Assembly: GCA_030035585.1 (NCBI GenBank)
Contig: CM057460.1
Span: 221,733,711 to 221,797,710, forward strand
DNA from: Dugong dugon
Taxonomy: Eukaryota > Chordata > Mammalia > Sirenia > Dugongidae
Direction: 5' to 3'
Length of the DNA: 64,000 bases
The notes beneath the pieces were generated by a model that was not told the origin of the DNA, did no database searches, and saw nothing but the letters and a program-made list of their open reading frames with translations. A program made the translations under genes and the position numbers. Numbering within the stretch: position 1 is the first letter of the stretch; each line of letters starts with the position of its first letter. Shown in pieces: positions 1 to 10,057 of the stretch.

Positions 1-134
1 CATAGGATTTCCAATGGTTGATTTTTGAGAAGTAGATCACCAGGCATTTCTTTCGAGGCACCTCTGGGTGGAGTCAAATTGCCAACCTTTTGGTTAGCAG
101 CCAAGCCTGTTAACTGTAGCACCCAGGGACTCCC
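1..134 (-). mobile_element. AfroSINE, long B type, cut by window edge
   Basis: The reverse complement begins with the tRNA-like head (GGGAGTCCCTGGGTG) and continues into the AGAAATGCCTGGTGATCTAC body. I use 'B type' for copies with the CCCAGAGGCACCTC junction and the CTACTTCCAAAAAATCAGCC body. The 3' tail is outside the window. Confidence 0.85.
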
Positions 135-299
135 TTCTTTCACTCAAACCACTTCAGAAGTTCATCTTGCCCCCAGGACACATTTAAACTCTTGATATGA
201 ACACAGTGACGAGGACGCAGGGCTGTGTGAGTGACATGTGTCAGCCTTGGCTCCACATCGGCCAGTTAGGACAAGGCCTTGGTGTGTGAAGGGCTGACA

Positions 300-570
300 C
301 CTCAAGTGCAGCCACCACCCATCTGTCAGTAGAGTGGAGTGTCGCTTTGGTGCTGAACAGGTTTCAGTGGAGCTTCCAGACTAAGGCAGACTAGGAAGAA
401 AGGCCTGGCCATTTACTTCCAAAAATCAGCTCATGAAGGGCCTGTGGATCTCACCCATCCAGTACACAGCCCAGCATGGGAGATGGCACAGGAGTGGGCA
501 GCGTTTCGTTCCATTGTGCATGGGTTGCTGTGAGTCGAGCCAACTCAATGGCAGCTAACACCAGCAACCA
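300..570 (+). mobile_element. tRNA-Gly-type SINE lacking its head
   Basis: The body (CACCACCCATCTGTCAGTAG, ACAGGTTTCAGTGGAGCTTC, AGACTAGGAAGAAAGGCC) and the RTE-like tail ending in GCAGCTAACACCAGCAACC match the complete copies at 3186 and 10058. The tRNA-Gly-like head is missing. Confidence 0.8.
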
Positions 571-1350
571 CGTGCAAGTTTTGTTCTTGCGTACTGATAC
601 TGAATAGAAAACCGAGTATTCCTAATATTGCATTGCCTGAAATTATCGTTTGTTGTTTGTTTGACCACGTATGTACTTAGAAGGCTACACATGATCCTCA
701 TTGTGAAGAAACAACACTTGAACTAGGGATGTCACAGTGGAAAAATAAGGAAGAAATGAACAGGTGATAAAGAATTTACTGATTTTTTTTTTTTCTACGT
801 ACATTCTCCACTTACTACCCACTAGCTATGTTGTACAAATGGGGCAGTGAGTGGAGAAGTCCTGAGAATTCTCAGGAATTATCAGAACACTTATAATTAT
901 GGGGGGAAATGGACTCAGCAGACGAGGAGGCAGACACCGAAGATCCTCGAGCCTCTGAGCCCAAGTCCTCAACAAAGGTTCCCAGGCCCAGGCACTGAGC
1001 TGGGAGGAAGAAAGAGAGGGAAGGAACACCCACATAAGGATGGAGATGGGGAGCAGGGATGAGGCAGGGTGTAAGTGAACCAATAAGAGACCTTCTGGGG
1101 GAGTAGAGATTGGAGGAACAAGCCTAGTGAAGAGCCCACCCCAAAAAAGTCCAAAAAACTGGGGGGTACCACTTAATTTCCTCCTGCGGCTATGGGAGAT
1201 GATAGGAAGGACTGCTGGAGAGTGTCCAGCAAATGAAGGAAATGGCCATTGGGTTGGACTGTTGAAAGAGAAGCTTCCAGGGTGCAGAGCCCACCCAGGG
1301 AGAGGGCATGGCTGGGTGGCCTGAGAAATCTTCAGGTGCTACAAACAATC
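571..1350. other. Intron 1, no recognised element
   Basis: Mixed AT-rich then purine-rich single-copy-looking sequence. Short open frames on both strands show no protein-like features. Confidence 0.6.
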
Positions 1351-1465
1351 ACTGTATTTTATGCAAATAACACGCACCTTCTGCATTTGTTTGCCAACTG
1401 TTCCCTCTCCCTGGGAGATAAATTTTTGTAAGCACGCTATGCTAATTTTTTTACAGCAGCATATA
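1351..1465 (+). mobile_element. MITE fragment, same family as 36428-36636
   Basis: The segment from ACTGTATTTTATGCAAATAA through TTTGTTTGCCAACTG matches the left arm and centre of the hairpin element in intron 6. The right arm is missing and a SINE head fragment follows directly. Confidence 0.65.
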
Positions 1466-1468
1466 AAA

Positions 1469-1507
1469 CCTTTTGGTTAGCAGCCTAGTTCTTAACCACT
1501 TTGCCAT
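1469..1507 (-). mobile_element. AfroSINE head fragment
   Basis: CCTTTTGGTTAGCAGCCTAG followed by TTCTTAACCACTTTGCCA is the reverse complement of the tRNA-like head shared by the window's SINEs. Confidence 0.6.
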
Positions 1508-1580
1508 GTTATAAAGGGAAGGCTCAAAATAAATTCAGTGGATACAGAGGAAAAGTCTGAAGTAATTTAAACAAGAATTA

Positions 1581-1767
1581 CAGTAAAACCTGAAAAACCA
1601 GAACCTGTGTAAGGTGGAAACCTGTCAGAGAAGGAAAACTCAAATATTTTCCAATAAAATGAGCAAAAGAAAAGTGGTAAGCCTGCACCTTGTCAAAGGC
1701 AGAACACTTGTGAAACTCGGAAAAAGAAGGCAGTCCCATTGAGTTCCGGCTCTCATGGGTTTCACTG
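1581..1767. mobile_element. Tigger-type MITE with TA target duplication
   Basis: The two ends form inverted repeats of about 25 bp: CAGTAAAACCTGAAAAACCA on the left, and on the right the reverse complement of CAGTGAAACCCATGAGAGCC. TA flanks both sides (1579-1580 and 1768-1769), the signature of Tc1/mariner/pogo elements. At 187 bp it has no coding capacity. Confidence 0.75.
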
Positions 1768-1769
1768 TA

Positions 1770-2370
1770 TGGAAGACCAAAATGACAGTAGAATAACTGA
1801 ATAAAGAACCTGACAAATGAATCAGAAAAATATATTCAGAGATAAAGTACTAGAAAATTTGCCTGAAAATTAAATAAAAGAAAATTTGAATCTTTATAGT
1901 TTGAAAGATCAACCCCATTTTCTAGGAAAATTTAAGCAGACCAACCAATACTAAGATATATTGTGATAAAAGTATAGAACTTTATGGGTAAGGCAAGAAT
2001 TCTTCAGTATCTAAGTAGAAAGAGAAAGTCACTTTCAAAGAGAAAAATTAAGGCAAGCCTGTTTTCTCCACAATCCTAAGTGTCAGAAGACATTGGAGAA
2101 ATAATCTACAAGGTATTGAGGAAGAAAAAAAATATGACCCAAATACAGGCAAATTGTTATGCAAGTGTAAAGGTCCAGGAGGGTCATCCTCAATCAGGAA
2201 AGCACTTGGGGAATATGGCGCCCGTCTTGGCATGGGGCGAGTGGGGTATTGAGCAAAATCTAGTCATCCGAGGGCTCAGTGAAGAAGCTCTGGGTTGAAG
2301 GACTGGTGGGAGGTGGCGAGGCTGTTTCCTTATAGGAGGATGACTAAACGACTGGGAATTATGGTAAACT
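1770..2370. other. Intron 1, AT-rich, no recognised element
   Basis: AT-rich sequence with short A runs; no repeat family or coding potential recognised. Confidence 0.6.
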
Positions 2371-3030
2371 TTGTTGTTGTGAGGTGCTGTCGAGTCGGTT
2401 CTGACTCAAAGCGACCCTGTGTACTACAGAACGGAACACTGCCTGGTCCTGCGCCATCCTCACAATCGTTGCTGTGCTTGAGCTCGTTGTTGCAGCCACT
2501 GTGTCAATCCATCTGGTTGAGGGTCTTCTCTTTTGCTGACCTTTTTCTTTACCAAGCATGATATCCTCCAGGGACTGATCCCCCCTGACAACACGTCCAA
2601 AGTATGTAAGACGTAGTCTCCCCGTCCTTCCTTCTAAGGAGCGTTCTGGTTGTACTTCTTCCAAGACAGATTGTTCCTTCTTTTGGCGGTCCATGGTATA
2701 TTCAATATTCTTTGCCAACCCCGCAATTCAAAGGCGTCAGTTCTTCTTCAGTCTTCCTTATTCATCGTCCAGCTTTCGCATGCATATGATGCAATTGAAA
2801 ATACCATGGCTTGGATCAGATGCATCTTAGTCTTCAAGGTGACATCTTTGCTTTTCAACGCTTTTAAAGAGGTCTTTCATAGCAGATTTGCCTAACACAA
2901 TGCATCTTTTGAATTCTTGACTGCTGCTTCCATGGGTGTTGATTGTGGATCCAAGTAAAATGAAATCCTTGACAACTTCAGTCTTTTCTCCTTTTATCAT
3001 GATGTTGCTTATTGGTCCACTTGTGAGAAT
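2371..3030 (-). mobile_element. RTE (BovB-like) LINE 3' fragment
   Basis: The reverse complement ends in the RTE tail (GGAACCGACTCGACAGCACC-like) and encodes a broken piece of the C-terminal region; the frame at 2359-2718 reads RLTYFGRVVRGDQSLEDIML. It matches the 3' part of the long copy at 20896-23938. Confidence 0.9.
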
Positions 3031-3185
3031 GGTGAACTTTGAGAACATAAAAACAACGGTAGAACATCTTGAGAGGCTGGGTGGGACAAAGATTCTTAAA
3101 GATTTAGTTGAATTTATCTCCTCGTCTTCCTTAATGGAAGGATATTGCCAGACAATAGATAAAAATTACAGGCAGGTAGGTCAAA

Positions 3186-3532
3186 AGGAGGGGCTGTGGT
3201 GGTTCAGTGGTAGAATTCTCACTTTCCATGCAGGAGACCTGAGTTTGATTCCCAGTCAGTGCACCTCATGCACAGCCATCACCCATCTGTCAGTAGAGGC
3301 TTGCATGCTGCTATGATATTGAACAGGTTTCAGTGGAACCTCTGGACTAAGATAGACTAGGAAGAAAGGCCTGGCAATCTACTTCTGAATATCATTGAAT
3401 GAAAACCCTATGGATCACAAAGGTCCAATCCACAACTGACCATGGGGATGATGCAGGACTGGGCAGAGATTAGTTCCATTGTGCATGAGGTTGCCATGAG
3501 TTGAGGGCAAACCGGACAGCAGCTAACAACAG
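3186..3532 (+). mobile_element. tRNA-Gly-headed SINE, near complete
   Basis: The first 75 bases resemble tRNA-Gly(GCC): GGTGGTTCAGTGGTAGAATT (A box) and GTTTGATTCCCAGTCAGTGC (B box and acceptor). The body matches the RTE 5' end and the tail matches the RTE 3' end, finishing in GCAGCTAACAACAG. It is a SINE and not a functional tRNA gene. Confidence 0.88.
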
Positions 3533-3543
3533 ATACAGATACA

Positions 3544-3704
3544 GAACCAAAACCAAACCCATTGCCGTCGAGTTGATTCTGACTGCTAGTGACTGTATAG
3601 GACAGAGAACTGCCCCATAGTGTTTCCAAGGAGCAGCCGGTAGATTTGAACTACCGACCTTTTGGTTAGTAGGCAAAATCTTAACCACCATACCACCAGG
3701 GCTG
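3544..3704 (-). mobile_element. AfroSINE, short A type
   Basis: 'Short A' copies join the head (CCACCAG) directly to CTCCTTGGAAACCCTATGGG and lack the AGATGTGGCAGTCTGC segment of 'long A' copies. Tail CCATTGCCGTCGAGTTGATT is read here in reverse. Confidence 0.9.
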
Positions 3705-3722
3705 CACAGGTACGAAAGAGGG

Positions 3723-3998
3723 ATTTAAATCAGGGCTTTGGACCAGTTTGTTCTGGTTTGAACTCCTGCTCAGAATTTGCATTTCTAACAAGTTCCCAGG
3801 CGATGCTAATGCTGTTGGTGAGGGACCAATTCTGAGAACCACTAGTAGAGCAGTGGTTCTCAAAATTTATTATACATAAGGATCATCTGGGGATGGTGTT
3901 AAAATGTGGATTTTGATTCAGTATATCTGGGGGTGAAAATGCAACTTCTCAGTAGGGGGTTGAACCAGAATGAACCAGTTCAAAGCCCCGATTTAAAT
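3723..3998. repeat. Large imperfect palindrome with MER5-like arms
   Basis: The left outer arm (ATTTAAATCAGGGCTTTGGA) recurs inverted at the right end (CAAAGCCCCGATTTAAAT). Inside, both arms contain MER5A-like sequence (TTTCTAACAAGTTCCCAGGC, GAGAACCACT and AGCAGTGGTTCTCAAAATTT), one in each orientation. This looks like an inverted duplication of a MER5 (hAT-Charlie) element plus its flank, or a longer foldback element. Confidence 0.7.
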
Positions 3999-4330
3999 GA
4001 CCAGGGCAAAAGCCCAGAATTGAGAAAGAGCTTTTGGCAAGTACTGCTGGCTTCAAAAAGAACTAGTTATTTAACTGAGTTTATTTTCTATCAAAGCTTT
4101 CGATGGGCAGATACCAGCTCGGTGTGTATCTGAAGCAAAACTATTTCCCCTCCCTACTGCAAGCTTCTTCACACACTGTGTTTAGACTTCGGTTCTGTAA
4201 CAGCTTTTTTTTTTTTTTTTCCCGATTGGTGTATTTTCTAACTGGTGAATTGTTCATGGTGCTTAGTTTTTAAAAACTTATTTAAGAGTGTTGGCTTGTT
4301 CAAATAACCTGATGATTTCTATTTTTTTCT
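3999..4330. other. Intron 1 end, unremarkable
   Basis: Sequence without recognised repeats apart from a T run near 4205-4220. Confidence 0.6.
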
Positions 4331-4357
4331 CCTTTAAAAAAAAAAAAAAAGCTACAG
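4331..4357 (+). promoter_or_regulatory. Unusual exon 2 splice acceptor with A-run and tandem AG
   Basis: The pyrimidine tract (TTTTTTTCTCCTTT) ends at about 4335 and is followed by a pure A run of about 15 before the G of the acceptor at 4351. A second in-frame AG lies six bases later (CTACAG). In most acceptors pyrimidines extend up to the AG. The A run is presumably length-variable in the population. Confidence 0.6.
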
Positions 4358-4440
4358 GTCCTCATTGACACTGGAAGCAGTAACTTCGCTGTGGCGGGGG
4401 CCCCACATTCTTATATAGACTCATACTTTGACACCGAGAG
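4352..4440 (+). CDS. BACE2: BACE2 exon 2, first catalytic aspartate
   Basis: This 89-bp exon encodes residues 105-133 plus two bases of codon 134 (human numbering), reading LQVLIDTGSSNFAVAG and onward. It carries the first catalytic aspartate, in the DTGS motif (Asp110). The residue before it in the motif is Ile where I recall Val in human. The acceptor AG is at 4350-4351 and the donor GTGAGT begins at 4441. The acceptor is odd: an uninterrupted run of A of about 15 bases separates the pyrimidine tract from the AG. A second AG at 4356-4357 would remove only Leu-Gln in frame. The exon ends in phase 2 and joins exon 3 to make the Arg codon AGG. Confidence 0.95.
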
Positions 4441-4544
4441 GTGAGTGATGGATCGGGAGCTTGGACGGGCTGGGTTTTGGGCACTGCTTGAATCGGCCTA
4501 CTTCAAAATGGGCAGGAGCAAAGCTGCCATCTGGCTGTTTTGTT

Positions 4545-5712
4545 TTCAGATTGGGAGTGTGTATTGTGTATGCGGTGTGGTATGTGTGTGGGTATGTGTG
4601 GTGTGTGAGTGTGGGTGTGAGAGTGGTGTGTGTGGGTGAGTATGTGTGTGGTGTGGTGTGTTTGTGGAATGGTGTGTGGTGCAATGTGATGGGTGTGGTG
4701 TGTATGTGGGTGTGTGTGGAATGGTGTGTGTGTGGTGTGGTATGTGGGTGTGGGTGTGGTAGTGGTGTGTGTGTAGGTGTGTGTGGATACATGTAATGTG
4801 TGTGTAGTGTGTATGGTGTGTGTGCCTGTGACTATGGGTGGTGCATGGTATGTGCAATGTGGTGTGTGTGTCTGTGTGTGTGGCATATGGTGTGGTATGT
4901 GTTGTGTGATGTATGTGGTGTGGTGTGTGTGTCTATGTGTGCATGGTGTGGTGTGTGTGGTGTGATGCGTATCCGTGAGTGTGTATGATGCGTATCCGTG
5001 AGTGTGTGTGGTGTGGTGCTTATCCCTGAGTGTGTGTGGTGTGGTGTGTGTGTGGTGTATGGTATACGTGGTGTGGTGCGTATCTGTGAGTGGGTGTGGT
5101 GTGGTGCATATCTGTGAGTGTGTGTGATGTGCGTATCCCTGAGTGTGTGTGGCGTGGTGTATGTGTGTGCTGTATGGTGTACGTGGTGTGGTGCGTATCT
5201 GTGAGTGTGTGTGGTGTGGTGCGTATCCGTGAGTGTATGTGGTGTGGTGCGTGTCCGTGGGTGTGTGTGGTGTGGTGCATGTCCGTGGGTGTGTGTGGTG
5301 TGGTGCATAGCCGTGAGTGTGTATGGTGTGGTGTGTGTGTGTGGTGTATGGTGTACGTGGTGTGGTGCGTATCTGTGAGTATGTGGTGTGGTGCGTATCC
5401 CTGAGTGTGTGTGGTGTGGTGCGTATCCCTGAGTGTGTGTGGTGTGGTGCGTATCCGTGAGTGTGTGTGGTGTGGTGTGTATCCCTGTGTGTGTGTGGTG
5501 TGGTGCGTATCGCTGAGTATGTTTGGTGTGGTGCGTGTCCCTGAGTGTGTGTGGTGTGGTGCGTGTCCTGAGTGTGTGTGGTGTGGTGTGGTGCATGTCC
5601 CTGAGTGTGTGTGGTGTGGTGTGGTGCGTGTCCCTGAGTGTGTGTGGTGTGAGTGTGTGGTGTGGTGCGTGTCCCTGAGTGTGTGTGTGTGGTGTGGTAC
5701 GTATGAGCATGT
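4545..5712. repeat. GT-rich minisatellite, 28-bp unit
   Basis: After a degenerate (TG)n section to about 4960, the array settles into a roughly 28-bp unit (GTGCGTATCCCTGAGTGTGT plus GTGGTGTG) to about 5700. A longer variant unit containing GTATGGTGTACGTGG or a one-base variant sits at 5057, 5172 and 5346, which suggests higher-order block duplication. Because 28 is not a multiple of 3 and the unit lacks stops, long spurious frames arise, including 292 residues on the minus strand. Confidence 0.93.
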
Positions 5713-5895
5713 GTCTAGGTCTGTATATTCGTTTTCATCCCAGGGGAGTTGAGAGCAGGACCTTCCTAGCAGCCTTGAGACATTGGTATGAGATTGACTG
5801 TACAGAAATTCCAGTTAAACACAACTTGTACAGTTGTACATGAGGTACAAGGAGCAAGTGATCCTGTGATGCTTTTCACAGCCTCTCTAGTCCTA

Positions 5896-6100
5896 AGTCC
5901 CTGGGTGGTGCAAAGCATTCCTGTACTCAGCTGCTAACCGAATGGTTGGCTGTTCCAGCCCACCCAGAGGCTCCTTGGAAGAAAGGCCTGGCCTCTACTT
6001 CCAAAAAAATCAGCCATTGAAAACCCTACGGAGCACAGTTCCACCCTGACACACTTGGAGTTGCGTGAGTTGGAGTCCACTTGACGGCAGCTGGTGGCCA
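5896..6100 (+). mobile_element. AfroSINE, long B type
   Basis: Head TCCCTGGGTGGTGCAAAGCA, junction CACCCAGAGGCTCC, body AGAAAGGCCTGGCCTCTACT, tail GTTGGAGTCCACTTGACGGC. Confidence 0.9.
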
Positions 6101-6247
6101 GTCCTAAAGTGATGGTGGACTCAAGCAGAGGGTGAAAGGATTGTATGTGACTGTAAGATGGTTCAGGGTGGGGGCAAGGGGCCAATCCCCCAGCTGGAGA
6201 GACGCCTGGAAGACCACCTTTGCGTTGCCCCTAATGAGTTCGGTTGG

Positions 6248-6450
6248 AAGGAGCACTGGTAGTGCAGTAGTTAAGCACTCATCTGCTGACAGAAAGGTCG
6301 GTAGTTCAAACCTACCGGCAGTTCCGTGGGAGAAAAGACCTGGTGATCTGTTCCCATAAAGATTACAGCCTGGGAAACCCTATGGGGCAGTTCTGCCCTG
6401 TCACGCGGGGTCGCTATGAGTTGGAATCAACTCAGCGGCACACAAAAACA
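6248..6450 (+). mobile_element. AfroSINE, long A type
   Basis: Head GGAGCACTGGTAGTGCAGTA, body AAAGATTACAGCCTGGGAAA, tail GGGTCGCTATGAGTTGGAAT. Confidence 0.9.
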
Positions 6451-7199
6451 GTTCAGTAGGGGTTAAGGTGTGGTTCTTGGAAATCATTTCTGTGCAGAAT
6501 GGTGTTTCTGGGGGACAGAAATCCGTGACTCACCTGCAGACAGGATCTTTGTGGGACTCAAAGTCACTTCCTTGTGGGTACCTAAAGCTGCTTCGATGCT
6601 GTGCACATCTATTCCTGTGACCCTAAAGTTGACACTTTCAGCAGACAAAGCAAGCTGACATGCAGCGGTTGGCTGCTTACAGTCATGAACCTTCCAGACT
6701 CAAAAGTGCTGCATCAAATTTCCCTGCTAGAAATCCTTTTCGTGCCTTTCCTGTCTCACTCTCCTTGGCCACACTCTTTTGTCCCGGGGAATAAACAGCA
6801 ACCGGGGAAGAAGGTGGGGAAAATAGCAGCTGGGAGGTTTCGGAAAATGCTGGGCTATTTTAGTAAAGCAAGGTGATCTGCCGGAAGATCCAGCTGTCTA
6901 CATGCTGCAGAAGCTGCGTCTTTGGTGGCACCAACAGGTGTGTCTCTGCTGTGCACGCTGCAACTGCTTTGGGGGTAGTAGTGGTGGCTAGTGGGGCTAC
7001 AGAGAAATACGGCCGGCCCCTCCCTCAAGGATCCTATAGCTTGGCTTACGGCTCAGAGTGTTGGTGAGCTTCCATTGTTGGTATTCCAGGACGAAACTCC
7101 TGACCTGTGAGTGCTCGATGACCAAGAAGACTATTAATGTGGCCAGACGTTGTTAGAACCACAGATGTGTGTGTAACTACATTGCCCCGTGTACTTCAC
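6451..7199. other. Intron 2, no recognised element
   Basis: Possibly single-copy sequence; several short frames without protein features. Confidence 0.55.
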
Positions 7200-7285
7200 T
7201 TCCCTGGGTGGCGCAGATGGTTAAGTGCTCAACTGCTAGTTGAAAGGTTGGCGGTTCCAATCCACCCAGAGGCACCTCGGAGGAC
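7200..7285 (+). mobile_element. AfroSINE 5' half, B type
   Basis: Head TTCCCTGGGTGGCGCAGATG through CCACCCAGAGGCACCTCGGA; the body and tail are absent. Confidence 0.8.
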
Positions 7286-7661
7286 AGTGAGGGGTGTGTT
7301 TCTGTGAGGGGCGAGGGGCTGGATCATGATGCTTCTGCTTCCCTTTGTCCAATCCCTTTCAGACTGATGGTTTGTGCAAATCCTCAGCCCCCAAACCACC
7401 CCTCCCCCGTTTCCCACTCCGGACCGCTTAATCGTGGAACAGATGTTGAGTTAGTGCAAGCTGCTCGTTTACAGCACAAGAGGTTCTGAAGGTGAAGGAT
7501 CTGGTGTGGGTGTGGGTTCAACCTTCTAGGTCAGCCGTTCTCCAGCCTTCAGCCCCAGTACCCCCTTTTTCGAATGAGTGCTTTGTAATTCCCTGAAACC
7601 GGATGCAAAGATAATATAACTTACCTATGTATGCAATTCTAAAATGCTCCGATGCGGAATC

Positions 7662-7858
7662 TGAATGGCGCACGCAGTTTGTGATCGCTTGCTAACACCA
7701 AAGTTGGCAGTTTGAGCCCACCTAGCAGCTCCACGGGAGAGAAAGCCTGGCGCACTGCTTCCGTAAAGATCACAGCCAGGAAATACTCCATGGAGCAGAT
7801 CTACTCTAACACGTGGGGTCACATGAGTTGAGGCTGACTCAGTGGCAGCGAACATACA
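7662..7858 (+). mobile_element. AfroSINE, diverged A type
   Basis: Degenerate head, then GTAAAGATCACAGCCAGGAA and tail TGGGGTCACATGAGTTGAGG. Confidence 0.75.
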
Positions 7859-7930
7859 ACATCACTTTTCAAAGAAAGGGTGTCTTACGCAGTCGCAAGA
7901 GTATTTAAAATTCCCTGATGTTATATAATC

Positions 7931-8128
7931 AGTATCCAGTTGCCGTGGAGTCAGCTCTGGCTCATGAACACCCCATGTGTGTCAAAGTAGAACTGTGCTC
8001 CGTAGGGTTTTCAATGGTTGATTTTTTGGAAGTAGATCTCCAGGTCTTTCTTCCGAGGTGCCTCTGGGTAGACTTAAACCTCCAAGCTTTCAGTGAGCAC
8101 TTAACCATTTGTTCTACCCAAGGACTCC
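7931..8128 (-). mobile_element. AfroSINE, long B type
   Basis: Reverse orientation: tail GTTGCCGTGGAGTCAGCTCT first, then AGGGTTTTCAATGGTTGATT, ending in the head AACCATTTGTTCTACCCAAG. Confidence 0.9.
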
Positions 8129-8148
8129 TCTGATGCAATATACCCCCA

Positions 8149-8306
8149 AAAAACCAAACCCATTGCTGTCGAGTCGATTTTGACTCATAGCGACCCTATA
8201 GGACAGAGTAGAACTGCCCCATAGTGTTTCCAAGGAGCAGATGGTGGATTCGAACTGCCGACCGTTTGGTCAGCAGCTGAGCTCTTAACCACTATGCCAC
8301 CACGTA
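8149..8306 (-). mobile_element. AfroSINE, short A type
   Basis: Young-looking copy with tail CCATTGCTGTCGAGTCGATT and head TGGTCAGCAGCTGAGCTCTT. Confidence 0.92.
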
Positions 8307-8361
8307 ATAGGTACCTCAGTGTGTAAATACTCTGAGTCGACAACCCTGGGAGACCCTTGAA

Positions 8362-8676
8362 ATAAGAATATACCATGGACTGCCAAAAGAACAAACAAAT
8401 CTGTCTTGGAAGTGGTACAACCAGAATGCTCCTTAGAAGCAAGGACGTGTTATCAGGAGGTATTGGTCCCTGGAGAAGACCATCATGCTTGGTAAAGTAG
8501 AGGGTCAGTGAAAAAGAGGAAGACCCTCAACCAGATGGATTGACACAGTGGCTGCAACAGTGGGCTCAAGCATAACAATTGTGAGGATGGCACAGGACCG
8601 AGCAGTGTTTCGTTCTATTGTACGTAGGGTTGCTATGAGTCGGAACCAACTCGACAACACCTAACAACAACAACAA
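8362..8676 (+). mobile_element. RTE LINE 3' end
   Basis: AATATACCATGGACTGCCAA through CTAACAACAACAACAAG. Carries the terminal region and the (CAA)n-like tail; an internal deletion follows GCAAGGAC. Confidence 0.9.
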
Positions 8677-9063
8677 GCCTGTGTGAGAATCAACACGAAC
8701 ACAGCAGCGCCCAGTGTAGACGGATAAAGGACAATTGACTTAGATAGATTCAGACACCCAGGGCAGTGATTTTCCAAAATGGTGAAGAATCTGGATAAAG
8801 TCCCAAAGAAGTAAAGTATCATCTTCCCTCAATTTACTCAATAGTTTCATTCCTGGAACATCCTATGTATATTAAAACTATGTAAAAAATACTCTGTGTG
8901 TATGTAGAATGCACTCTGTGCATGTGCTCAGATGATCATTAACAGGATTTTCACCCATGTGGATGTCCAGAGGGACTTGGGAAAGTGGCATGGGACATGG
9001 GGCAATTCTTCCTCCTGGATAAATGCCCTACGTATTGCCAGACATCTCTAGTGCTGTCCCACC
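8677..9063. other. Intron 2, no recognised element
   Basis: No repeat or coding signal recognised. Confidence 0.6.
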
Positions 9064-9262
9064 AACAACCAAACACCAACCAGCCAGTTGCCATGAGTGG
9101 ACCCCAACTCATGGAAACCCCATGTGTGTCACAGTAGAACTGTGCTCCATAGGGTTTTCAATGGCTGGTTTTTTGGAAGTAGATCGCCAGGTCTTTCTTC
9201 CAAGGCACTTCGGGATGGACTTGAACCTCCATCCTTTTGGTTAGCAGCTGAACGTGTTAACT
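9064..9262 (-). mobile_element. AfroSINE, long B type
   Basis: Tail CCAGTTGCCATGAGTGGACC, body AGGTCTTTCTTCCAAGGCAC, head TTTTGGTTAGCAGCTGAACG. Confidence 0.9.
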
Positions 9263-9835
9263 GTTCACACCATACACACATCTCAAAATTTCCAAAACTC
9301 CCCTAAGGGACAGTACCGCTGCACCAAGCATTACCCATCTTGGTTGCAAAGCATCCTTGGTCCTATGTTCTTTTGACTACAGGGTTCTGGTCTATACTGC
9401 ACATTGACTCGGTTTACCCACACCTAGCATGGACTGTAGAACATAAGAGGCAGAACACACAGACTTGGTGACTGATTACATATTTAGCCCAGTTTTCCCT
9501 CTCCTGCGGTAATTTTGTTTCTCATCACGTATCTGTGGACACGTGAAACAGTAAAAAGGGACGGGTAAGCACAGCAAGGCCAAAGTTAGGGTGATGTGTA
9601 CAGTGATACTATGGATTTAAGTGTGCGACTTTAATACTGTGAATGGCTATTTCCTTCCCAGTGGGTAAGTGGTGGTTCTTTGGCTGCAGGATCTATGGAC
9701 CGAGCAGCTCAATTGCCCATACTCGGGGTTCGACGAGTGTCAGAGCATGCTTTTCAATCTAGTCATCCTTGGCCATACAGATGCAATTATTAAAACAATC
9801 GAGGGTAAATAATAGTCAACATCACAAATACTTGG
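9263..9835. other. Intron 2, no recognised element
   Basis: Nothing recognised; no reliable open frame. Confidence 0.6.
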
Positions 9836-10040
9836 AGCCCTGGTGGCACAGTGGTTAAGTGCTTGGCTGCTAACCAAAAGGTCAGCTGTGTGAACCCACC
9901 AGTCACTCCGTGGGAGAAAGATGGGGCAGTCTCCTTCCATAAAGATGTACACCCTTGGAAACCCTATGGGGCAGTTCTGCTCTGTCCTATAGGGTCGCTA
10001 TGAGTTGGCATCAACTCAAAGGCAACAGGTTTGGGTTTTT
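9836..10040 (+). mobile_element. AfroSINE, long A type
   Basis: Head GGAGCCCTGGTGGCACAGTG, tail GGGTCGCTATGAGTTGGCAT, then a short T run. Confidence 0.93.
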
Positions 10041-10057
10041 TATAGACAACTATGACA

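Noticed and set aside
3186-3262. tRNA-Gly gene
   Set aside because: Resembles tRNA-Gly(GCC), but the stems carry mismatches and the sequence continues into a SINE body seen at several other places.
4960-5700. CRISPR-like regular array
   Set aside because: The repeats are contiguous without unique spacers, and the genome is mammalian.
4832-5710. 292-residue minus-strand open frame and several forward frames
   Set aside because: They fall wholly within the GT-rich minisatellite. The unit lacks stops and its 28-bp period cycles through all frames, giving His/Thr- or Cys/Val-rich nonsense.
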